From positions 46,500 through 110,499 of the forward strand of contig JASAOO010003542.1 in NCBI GenBank assembly GCA_030849075.1: a stretch of 64,000 bases of DNA. The letters are read 5' to 3'. This document shows, piece after piece, positions 48,456 through 56,085 of this stretch (its first letter is position 1; each line of letters opens with the position of its first letter). The DNA comes from Zelonia costaricensis. Taxonomy: Eukaryota; Euglenozoa; Kinetoplastea; Trypanosomatida; Trypanosomatidae. The notes beneath the pieces are model-generated. The model was not told the DNA's origin and did no database searches. It was given only the letters and a program-made list of their open reading frames with translations. The translations under genes were made by a program, and so were the position numbers.

Positions 48456-49759
48456 GGTCCCGCCGCCGCTGCTGCTGCTGCTGCTGCTGGAGAGGACCCG
48501 TGATGGGAGCGAAGGTAGAGTGGCAGAGGAGAGTGGGGAGGAGCGGGATCTAACAGAGCTGGTGCTGCCCCTGCCTCCCTGTCAGAGAGGCGAAGAGGGC
48601 TGGGGGTGGGGGGAAGAGGGAAAGGGCGCGTACGGATCTATGAAGGAGGTGGTGTGAGCGCAGAGCAGGAAATCAGAAGGCGTGCACACATACACACCCA
48701 CACGCGGGCACGGATGCGTGCTGATGGTGCGCGTCTCGTCTGGAAACGTGGGTGATGGACGTGATGTGGCCTGCGGTGCACGTGCGCCCGTGTGGCAGGC
48801 CGAGGCTCACAAAGCCGCGCTGCGCAGTGCAGGAGACAACGGAGGCTCTACGGCTCACGGGAAACAAGAAGAGGAAGCGGCCAAGCAGCGGCGCGCGTGA
48901 CGTGTGCTGCACGGCACGTCGAGAAGCCGTGAGGTACTGTGGTGCGAGCGTTGCGCGGGAAGAGTGGAAGGGGGGGAGGGCGAACGCGAAGAGGAAGGCA
49001 CGCGGTAGGGGAAAAGGGGATTTGCTACGGGCGCGCGTGCCCTGCAGCGGTGCGACGTCGTCATTGCGCGTTATGCTCCACCACCGGTCTCGAAAAGCGA
49101 GACGGTGCGCTGCAGCGCACAGCTGTCCAAATGTCAACGGTGCAGTCTTTATTCCCTGCCTGCATCTTCCTCCGTGACACATGGTCAAGAGGTGCCCGTG
49201 CGCTGGCAGACGCATGTCGGGCGCGAGCTTACGTGCACATGTTCCACGGTGTGTACGTGCAGTCAACGCCCACGCGTTGCCAGAACACGCCGCCGTACCG
49301 TCAACGTCGTCATTTCTGATTTGTGCCCTTTTCTTTTCGCGTGTGCGGTGGTGCGTACCTTGTTCGACGCACACGGTGCAGAGAGAGAGAGAAGTGGGGG
49401 AGTGGAAGGGGCGGGGGCGGGGGCGGAGTGGTGTGTGCCGAGAGAAGCCAATCGGAACACCTTCCGTCACGACACGAGTTCGCCGCGAACCTCAAATCGG
49501 TGGAGGAGACGCGAGAGTCCGCTGGATACACATCGAGAAGCTGAGAGTGACACCGCAAAGCCACGAGGAGAGCGGAGCGCTGCAACTCGGAAAACCCCCG
49601 AGACACAGATCCAGCAGACGGCAGGTTCCTCGCCGCGGCACGCGCCCACCCCATCCCCCCCCCCCCGCCGCTCTTACCCTACCACCCGTTCACACGTATT
49701 GGCCGGGTGCCTCCTTCGCACAGGGGCCGGGGGAAGGGAGGAGAGTCTGCGGCACCGGC
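48456..49759. other. Intergenic spacer
   Basis: A 1.3 kb spacer. Besides the (CTG)7 next to the upstream gene, it contains a C run at about 49656-49668. Several long frames exist but are low-complexity. No gene was seen. Confidence 0.6.
48469..48489. repeat. (CTG)7 triplet repeat, (CAG)7 on transcribed strand
   Basis: Seven CTG units lie 14 bases upstream of the SPOUT-like gene's ATG. On the transcribed strand this reads CAG seven times directly after a short pyrimidine tract (GGGUCCUCUC), so every unit is a potential 3' splice acceptor. Confidence 0.9.
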
Positions 49760-50185
49760 CTACTGCGTGCACTCCTTCACCTTCTGCAGCAGCTCCATGT
49801 AAACAGAGGTGCCGCGGATCTGTGGGACTAGGGAGAGCAGGCCGCCGGTAAAGTGGCCCTTCGCGCGGCTCCCAATCAGCGTGAGCATCGCCCCACAAGC
49901 CTCCATGAGTTGCACGACGGCCGCGTCGTGGTACTGTGCCGTGATGTATGTGGGAGTGCCTAGTTGAAGCTGCTCAAGATTCTGGAAGTAGCGTGCGCCG
50001 CTCACGGTGACGTTGCTCTCCATCAGCAGCTCCTCGTCCTGGCCGTCGTTCCCCACGGCAGGGGGGGCGCCGAAGCAGGCGAGGATGGTGTTGCCCTGCT
50101 TGTCCGAGACGACCACCTGGGTCAGGAGGCGCATGTGGATGAGCCGGTTGAAGTACTGCTCCAACTCTGTGCCAGGAACGTCCAT
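49760..50185 (-). CDS. LAMTOR3: LAMTOR3/MP1-like Ragulator subunit, roadblock fold
   Basis: A 141-residue protein. The order of elements matches LAMTOR3: helix ELEQYFNRLIHMRLLTQV, strand VVVSDKQGNTILACFG (human: IVVSDRDGVPVIKVA), a middle helix and loop, then NLEQLQLGTPTYITAQYHDA (human: GSKLGLSKNKSIICYYNTYQ), the strand MLTLIGS, and the C-terminal helix YMELLQKVKECTQ. By family knowledge, LAMTOR3 pairs with LAMTOR2 on late endosomes/lysosomes in the Ragulator scaffold that tethers Rag GTPases and MP1-MEK signalling. The length is close to the human 124 residues. A short loop (PPAVGNDGQDEEL) is specific to this protein. Another roadblock-family member is the main alternative. Confidence 0.75.
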   Translation of the reverse strand: MDVPGTELEQYFNRLIHMRLLTQVVVSDKQGNTILACFGAPPAVGNDGQDEELLMESNVTVSGARYFQNLEQLQLGTPTYITAQYHDAAVVQLMEACGAMLTLIGSRAKGHFTGGLLSLVPQIRGTSVYMELLQKVKECTQ

Positions 50186-51165
50186 GTCGCGGTACGCGCT
50201 GAAGAAGCGCGCTGCAGGGGGGGGGGGGGGAAGAAGAAAAGAAGCCGAAGGGCGAGGGGGAAGCTAGAGGGCGTCTGTGCCGTGCAGCGCTGTGCGGCTT
50301 ACGAGTACGCCAACGAGAGCGTCAACCAGCGCGGGTGCCAGACGTCGTCGCCGCCTCCCCCACAGCGCACGCGCCGGCTGAGAGAAGAAAATAGAGGGAG
50401 TGGTGAGTGGGTACTGGACGGGGGGAGCGGGGAGAAGAGGAAGTACGCGCCTCGTCCACACCAGAGGCGGCGGTGGCGGTAGCGGTAGCGATAGCGGCAG
50501 GCTGTGGTTCTGCTGTGGCGGTGTGAGGGAGGCGAGGTGCGGTCGAGGAAACACAGGGAAAACAAATGAAAACGCGGCGCATCAGAACGTCTTCGGCACG
50601 GAGTAGCTGGCTACTGCGAGAGCCACCATGCCTTTCAATCTTCCGCTGTCCCCGCCACATCCACATATGCGCACCTTCGAGCGCACACAAAGGAGGTGGG
50701 CGCGGCGTGGTACTGAGGCGGTCGAAGGGCGCAGGCGAGAGCAGCGAACCAGCATGCCAGCTCACCCTCCTCCCCTCCCCTCCGCCGTCCTCCACCCTCA
50801 TGTGTCCCACATCGCCGGCTTCGTTCCTTCAACATGACACGCGCTACTGCTTGCACTTCTGTTTCGCTTCGTTGGCACATACGTGGTCGCGCACTTACCA
50901 TGTGAGAAACTCACTTCCGCGGAGCAACGTGGTCTCGGCGCGTGTGAGCGTGGGTGCGCGGGCGCAACAGGTAGTAGGGGTTGGACGACGGACCAGTGGA
51001 CTGCAGAGAGGGTGTGGGAGAGGGGCAACCGCACCGGAGCTCACACCCTCTCGCGGTACCACCGCGCGCGCATGCACGCCGCGCCGGCAGTACAGGGAGC
51101 AGCGTCTGAGCACGTCCGTCCTACAGCACCGACCTCACACCCGTCTTACACTGCCTTTCCCCACC
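50186..51165. other. Intergenic spacer
   Basis: A 0.98 kb spacer between the ApaG-domain gene and LAMTOR3. The end nearest LAMTOR3 has a 15-base G run that forms the predicted acceptor tract. GCGGTAGCGGTAGCG-like short repeats occur near 50468-50495. No gene was seen. Confidence 0.6.
50212..50231 (-). promoter_or_regulatory. Predicted trans-splice acceptor, LAMTOR3 gene
   Basis: The transcribed strand has a 15-base C run (plus 50217-50231) followed by UGCAG. The first AG after the tract is at 50213-50212, giving a leader of about 26 bases before ATG 50185. Confidence 0.55.
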
Positions 51166-52848
51166 TCACTTGTCGTCGTCCTTCGGCCTCGCCTTCTCGT
51201 CGGGCGTTGCGTCCGCGCCTGCCGTCGTCGCCGCAGCAGCAGCCGGCGCGTCGGAGGCGGGCGAGGACGCGTCGCTGCTCCGCTGGACGAGCTCCCCCTT
51301 ATAGTTGCTGGGCGAGGAGAGGGGCACGGCGCTGGTCACCTCCACGGTGAGCCGCGTGGGTGCGATGGCCGCGTCCAGCATGACCACCTCGCCGGCATGG
51401 TTGAAGAGGTTGACCTGGATCGACCCGCGCAGGATGCCCTCCGGCCCCGCCAGGGTCGTACCGCTTTCGAAGCAGTGCGCGGCGCCGGGCTGCAGCAGTG
51501 GGAAGTTGCCCACCACGCCGGGGCGACCCATCTCCAGCACCTGCGCCTGCGCCACATCCACCACCACGAGGTGGTGCGAGAGCACCTGGGCGTGCCACCG
51601 CTTCGGGTTCCTCATCGGGCCGCGGTTGCGCAGCGTGACGTAGTACAGGAAGAGGTGCGCCTTGCTGTCGTCGCCGGCCTCGCTGCCGCCGTCTGCGGTG
51701 GCCTCCCCGGCGGGGCCGCGCTTCAGCGGGGTGGTCGAGGCGAAGGCCCCCTCCTTCCGCTGAATCGCCGCCTGGTCCGCCGCCGTCGGGTTCGAGCAGA
51801 GGTACTCGGTCGTCACCTCCACCTCGAGCACATCCGTCTGGATGACGGTGCGGGTTGGGATGCGGCACACCAGTTCCGTCAGCTCCGCCCGCGTGGTGGG
51901 GAAGCGGCGCGCTTCCGAGGCCGCGAAGCCGTCACTGCCGGCAGCGGTGTCTGCTGCCTCGCCGTGCGCGTGCGCGGTGCTGCCCCCGACTGCGGGCCCC
52001 GCCGCTTCAGGGTCCGCCGCGCCGCCGTCGCCACCGGGCAGACGCGGAGCTGGCGGCTCCTGAAGCTGCGCCAGGTGCTGCGCCTGCTGGTGGGCAATGT
52101 GGGCCTGCCGGTGTAGGTTGCAGATGCTCGTCGCGGACAGCGCGAGGAGAACGTCGGTCAGGGCGTACAGGGCGAACTCGCTGCGGACGGCGAGGAGGTA
52201 GGACGGCTCGGGTGGGACGCAGAAGCGGTACGGCGGGAAGGTCATGCTGATCGGCTCGCACACCACGCAGTGCCGGGTGAAGTTCTGAATGCGGCGCCGC
52301 GAGGAGCGTTCGATGAGGACGCTGCCGCGGATGAGGTGCACCCCTTCCTCGTCCAGCGTGTGCGTTGTGGCCACGGTGGTGCCGCGGGTCACAGCCCCCA
52401 GCTGTGTCGCAGCGGGCGGCGCAGGCGACGACCCTGCTGACGCAGACGAGGATGACAGCGGCGATGGTGACGACGGCGCCTCCTCGCTGGTGTCCGCAGC
52501 GCCGGCGCCGCTCTTCTGGTCCGCGGCGTCGGCCATGACGCGGCGCAGCTCGCGGATGCCGAAGGCCGCGTTGGAGGCCTTCAGTTCGTTCAGCCGCCGC
52601 AGTGCGTCGAAGGCGGCGCTCGTGCGGGCGCTGATGGTGTCGTGTGGATCGCCGGCGACGGAGGGGCGCAGGAAGCAGGTGCGCAAGATTGCAGGAAACG
52701 TGCTGCCGTAGCCGGCGTTGATGAAGTCGTGTCGACTCACGAGGACGCCGAAGAGGGCAAAGCACATATCGTTTGGGTCGACGTACTTTGTGGAGACGGC
52801 CTTGCCGACTCGCAGGAGCTGGCGATAGGCGGAGCGAGCCACGGACAT
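51166..52848 (-). CDS. ApaG-domain protein with LYR-like N-terminus
   Basis: A 560-residue protein. The N-terminus MSVARSAYRQLLRVGKAV resembles the start of an LYR-motif (Complex1_LYR) helix. Residues 20-150 are helical, then a Ser/Ala-rich linker. Residues about 335-500 match the ApaG/DUF525 fold: VLEVEVTTEYL, then LFLYYVTLRNRGPMRNPKRW, then LEMGRPGVVGNFPLLQPG, then CFESGTTLAGPEGILRGSIQ, in the right order and spacing except for an insert after the first strand. The tail is Ala/Ser-rich and ends in charged KARPKDDDK. ApaG domains are small beta-sandwiches that bind protein or nucleotide partners (bacterial ApaG, FBXO3, POLDIP2). LYR proteins act in mitochondria, which hints at a mitochondrial site. 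Function unknown. Confidence 0.8.
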   Translation of the reverse strand: MSVARSAYRQLLRVGKAVSTKYVDPNDMCFALFGVLVSRHDFINAGYGSTFPAILRTCFLRPSVAGDPHDTISARTSAAFDALRRLNELKASNAAFGIRELRRVMADAADQKSGAGAADTSEEAPSSPSPLSSSSASAGSSPAPPAATQLGAVTRGTTVATTHTLDEEGVHLIRGSVLIERSSRRRIQNFTRHCVVCEPISMTFPPYRFCVPPEPSYLLAVRSEFALYALTDVLLALSATSICNLHRQAHIAHQQAQHLAQLQEPPAPRLPGGDGGAADPEAAGPAVGGSTAHAHGEAADTAAGSDGFAASEARRFPTTRAELTELVCRIPTRTVIQTDVLEVEVTTEYLCSNPTAADQAAIQRKEGAFASTTPLKRGPAGEATADGGSEAGDDSKAHLFLYYVTLRNRGPMRNPKRWHAQVLSHHLVVVDVAQAQVLEMGRPGVVGNFPLLQPGAAHCFESGTTLAGPEGILRGSIQVNLFNHAGEVVMLDAAIAPTRLTVEVTSAVPLSSPSNYKGELVQRSSDASSPASDAPAAAAATTAGADATPDEKARPKDDDK

Positions 52849-52862
52849 CGCGAAGAGGAGAA

Positions 52863-52897
52863 CTGGCGCGGGGGGGGAGGGGAAAGGCGAAGAGGGG
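52863..52897 (-). promoter_or_regulatory. Predicted trans-splice acceptor, ApaG-domain gene
   Basis: The transcribed strand has a C/U tract (plus 52868-52897) followed by GCGCCAG, with its G at 52863, 14 bases before ATG 52848. Confidence 0.55.
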
Positions 52898-54058
52898 AGG
52901 ACTGGGGCTTCCCGTGTGCGGGGTGATAAGAAAACGCGCGGCGCCGATAAACACGCGTGGAAGCCAAGTACCGCGCGTGCGGAAGGGGAGGGGAGAGAGG
53001 GGGGGGCGCTGATAAAAGGGGAATAGAGAAAGGGAAGCGAAGGTTGTGAATGAGGAGGCGTCCTGTACGATGCGCCGGGCGTGCTGGTCCGCTGTGTGCG
53101 CCGCACACGTTCTATAAAGGAGGAGGGGGGAGGAGTTCTTCCGTTGGGCGTCCGATGGAGGTGGACGTGACCTGATGCAGTGGATGGCTTTTGCGGGTGT
53201 GGGTCACAGGGGAGACGCACGTGAAGAGAATTGTAAGCAAGTGGGGCACTGGAACGATGGGTTGTGTGCATGGCCTCGTTCATGCTCCTCACGCCTGCGC
53301 ATCTAGGGGGAAAGCGAGAAGAGTTGTGTCGGTGAGGCGGGCAAAGCGCCGCTGGGAACCCTCCCCACGCCTCGATCCCCACCACCCACACCGTCCCGCA
53401 CCTGCGCAGGGCGGTCTCGTGGCGTGGTCAGAGAGCGACGCTGCGCGCCCGTCCGCGTGCTCGAACTCCCGCTCGGATTATTGACTTTCCCTCCTTCAGA
53501 GAGGAGGCTATAACTTGCAGCCGAAAAAAAAGCAATAGTCGGGCCACTCGAGATCACCCAACGGCACGAGAGCGGCGCCACGTGCGGTGCAGAAGAAGCA
53601 GACGTTGTGAGAAGCAGTTGTGTGCCGTGTTCGGCGATGGGCTGGCGGCGGCTTCACAGCAGAACACAAAGCTGCGGAGCACTTCTGCTCACGGAGAACA
53701 GAGAGAGTGAGAGCAGAGGTGGGACGGCTAACGGCGAAGTCGAAGGACGAGGCGGAGTTGGCCGATGTCGCGTCACGGCGCAGCCTGAGGAGCGTCGTGA
53801 GACGCCTCGAGGCACGCAAGCAGGACCCCACAGATGAAGAAAAGAATATCGTGCCTTCGAGATCCCTTTCTGTCCGCATAAGTAGCGATATGATTGGGTA
53901 TAGAGGAGAGGATAGGGGCGAAAAGGTTACACACATGTCTTGATTCATTCAAGGATAATTCATGTGTGTGAATCGTCGTGGCGACCAAACCTGTTTCACA
54001 GTCCAACTCTCTCACACCAACCAACCGTGGCTACGTCGCCGCTGTTGTGGGTACTAAA

Positions 54059-54143
54059 CCGGGGCAGGAGGTTTCGATCTTGTTGTTGTTTTCGACAAGG
54101 GATAGGGTTCCCACCCTCGTTCCTCGAGAAACTCCTGCCCCGG
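54059..54143. repeat. Inverted repeat, potential stem-loop
   Basis: The left arm is 54059-54075 (CCGGGGCAGGAGGTTTC) and the right arm 54128-54143 (GAAACTCCTGCCCCGG). The arms are complementary over 16 pairs with one bulged base, around a 52-base loop. Within the loop AGGGT and ACCCT form a second small hairpin. Just beyond, near 54179-54193, CCGGAC and GTCCGG form another. Confidence 0.85.
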
Positions 54144-54408
54144 AGCAAGGAGGGCGGAGGGTGGGAAACTGACAAAGGCCGGACCGTCCGGCGCCTACAC
54201 AAAGACAACACATAGAACCAAACAAACAAAAAAAACGATGTATAACAAACGGTACAGGATGAAGCGATGCACAGTGGTTATGCTTATTCTTTTTTTTTTT
54301 TGTAAATAGTGCGGACAGGGAAGGGAGTGAAGGCAAACAGACTGGCGAGAGAGAAAGAGGAGGAGACAGTGAAGGATAGATATTTAACATTGGCGACAAG
54401 TCGCTTCT

Positions 54409-55302
54409 TCAGCAGCGCGCAGACCGGCCGCCGCACTGCCGCCTACGCGTCACGATGGGTTCCTCGCCGCCCTCGCGAGGTGGCGCCCGTGCGCGGCGGA
54501 GCAGCGACCACCTCGGTGACTCAGCCATCTCCGTGTCTTCTGCGTCCAGACACCACAGCTCCGCCTTGGCGAAGCAGGCCTCGGCAGACGCCCCTTCGGC
54601 CTTCATGCCAGACAGTACTGCCTTCTTCGCCCCAAGCTCCTGCTGCGCGGCGACAAACTTCATCTTGGTACCGCGGCCAGAGTTGCAAAACGCGTCCCAC
54701 AGCGAGACGGCCACCTCCCCAACGGCGCCGACAGCACCCACCACCGGCATCGCGACCCCCATGACCATCGCCACCCTGCTGGCGCATGACACGGGAGAGG
54801 TCCAGCGATGGAGCGCCTCGGCGTGGCGGTCGAGAAGGGGCTGCACGTACACGGCCGGCGCGACGAGGCCAAGCAGGTCGCCAACGAAGTGCTGGCAGTT
54901 GTGGCTAAGTATGCTGTACCCCCGTTGCACCGCATTGTCGTAGGCGAACACCTCGGCGAGGGTGTAGAGGCGCCACCACAGCACCTCCGCGAGATGATCG
55001 TCGCCCAGCGACTGCATGTTCTTCCGCATCGCTTTGCCAAGGGGATCGATCGACACTCCATCCTGCGTCTTGTGTAGCACAAACGTCCAGTCCGGCTTCT
55101 CGGCCATGACCTCCCACAGTCGAGGGCACACGTGCGCTGGCAAACAGGAGCGCTGCAGGTCGGCGAAGGTGCCGAGGGCGATGCCCTCATGCTTTAACAC
55201 GCACTTTACCGGATGCGTCAGCAGCGTGCCGGGCGGGTAGTACACTTTGGAGAGGTTCACGTCGTAGTCGGTGCTGTTGCCACTGGAGTGTGAGGTCGAC
55301 AT
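54409..55302 (-). CDS. Protein with NCQHF thiol motif, papain-like (LRAT/PPPDE-type) candidate
   Basis: A 297-residue protein beginning MSTSHSSGNSTDYDVNLSKV. The segment YSILSHNCQHFVGDLLGL near residue 150 matches the catalytic-Cys signature shared by LRAT/HRASLS (NCEHFV) and PPPDE (NCNHF) members of the NlpC/P60-papain superfamily. The partner histidine is normally upstream; H near VLKHEGIALGTF (about 40) is a candidate. A hydrophobic stretch at about 190-215 (VAMVMGVAMPVVGAVGAVGE) may be a membrane helix, as in HRASLS acyltransferases. The C-terminus is basic (RRRQCGGRSARC). Activity could be thiol acyl transfer or de-conjugation; the sequence cannot decide. The gene has normal coding composition although its 3' flank is unusual. 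Confidence 0.75.
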   Translation of the reverse strand: MSTSHSSGNSTDYDVNLSKVYYPPGTLLTHPVKCVLKHEGIALGTFADLQRSCLPAHVCPRLWEVMAEKPDWTFVLHKTQDGVSIDPLGKAMRKNMQSLGDDHLAEVLWWRLYTLAEVFAYDNAVQRGYSILSHNCQHFVGDLLGLVAPAVYVQPLLDRHAEALHRWTSPVSCASRVAMVMGVAMPVVGAVGAVGEVAVSLWDAFCNSGRGTKMKFVAAQQELGAKKAVLSGMKAEGASAEACFAKAELWCLDAEDTEMAESPRWSLLRRARAPPREGGEEPIVTRRRQCGGRSARC

Positions 55303-55928
55303 GATGTCTGGTGGCGCCACGAGGAACGCAACGCGACAGAAGACGGAAAGGGAAGAGTGGAATGGTGGGCCGTGTGGTGAGGAGAGAGGGGGAGGGGCAG
55401 AGCTGCTTTCCCGCTGAGGTGTCGGCTGCTGTGTGGAGCCGGCGGGGTTGCACCGGTGGATCTCCCGTCGGCGGTGGGTCACGAAGATGGGCGCTGTTTT
55501 GGAGGTGAGAGAGGGGCGGAAGTGGGGAAACTCCTGAAGTGTCGATGCACGGGGAAAGGGGGGGTGGGGGGGCGGTGGGGCGTCAGCGGCGGCCCACGGT
55601 ATTGCGCAAGCGGGGCCGCCAGCGAACACGCACGCGAACGCCCATACCTGGTGCAGGCGTGCAGGGCGAACGCACACGATCGCGTCGCGACCGGGTCACG
55701 AAGAGAGACAGGGAGAAGGAGAAGGAGACAGCCAAGCGAGGCCACGCCCGAGCTCCTGCAAGGGTGCCGCTTGGCCGGCAGTTCCGGCACCGCATTCACC
55801 CCTCTCACCTCTGACCGCGTCGCCGCCGTCGGGGCGGGGAAGAAGAGAGGAAGAAGAGCCACAGCCGCTTCATCCTCGACAAGTCGCTGGTGAAATAGAG
55901 CCACGTGTGTCTGTGAGCGCGTGCGTGC

Positions 55929-55959
<31 letters not shown>

Positions 55960-56085
55960 CGGCCATGCGTCTGTTCGTTCGTCTGTGCGGAGGCGTTAGG
56001 GGCCGCAAGAGCGCCTTACTTCCTTTCGAAGCCCACCGTCTTGCACCGACGGCGGTGTTCGCGGGTGTTGTGTACAGGACGGGCA
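55303..56085. other. Intergenic spacer with (GT)n
   Basis: A 0.78 kb spacer with a GT repeat at 55932-55959 and a G-rich plus strand at 55555-55578. On the transcribed strand GCCACCAG ends five bases before the ATG at 55302. No gene was seen. Confidence 0.6.
55932..55959. repeat. (GT)n microsatellite
   Basis: Fourteen GT units, preceded by GCGT-rich sequence. Confidence 0.95.

Larger units (their letters stand above)
52849..54408. other. Intergenic spacer with AT-rich segment and inverted repeat
   Basis: A 1.56 kb spacer. The part at 53860-54400 is clearly richer in A/T than anything else in the window and includes a T run (54290-54301), an A-rich stretch (54218-54240) and a long stem-loop. 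It is the 3' flank of the gene ending at 54409. A protein-like but ATG-less plus-strand reading lies at 53620-53870. Confidence 0.65.

Noticed and set aside
53508..53948. 146-codon minus-strand ORF in the AT-rich spacer
   Set aside because: Has an ATG but irregular codon use, a Phe-run end and no recognisable family; kept only as part of the spacer description.
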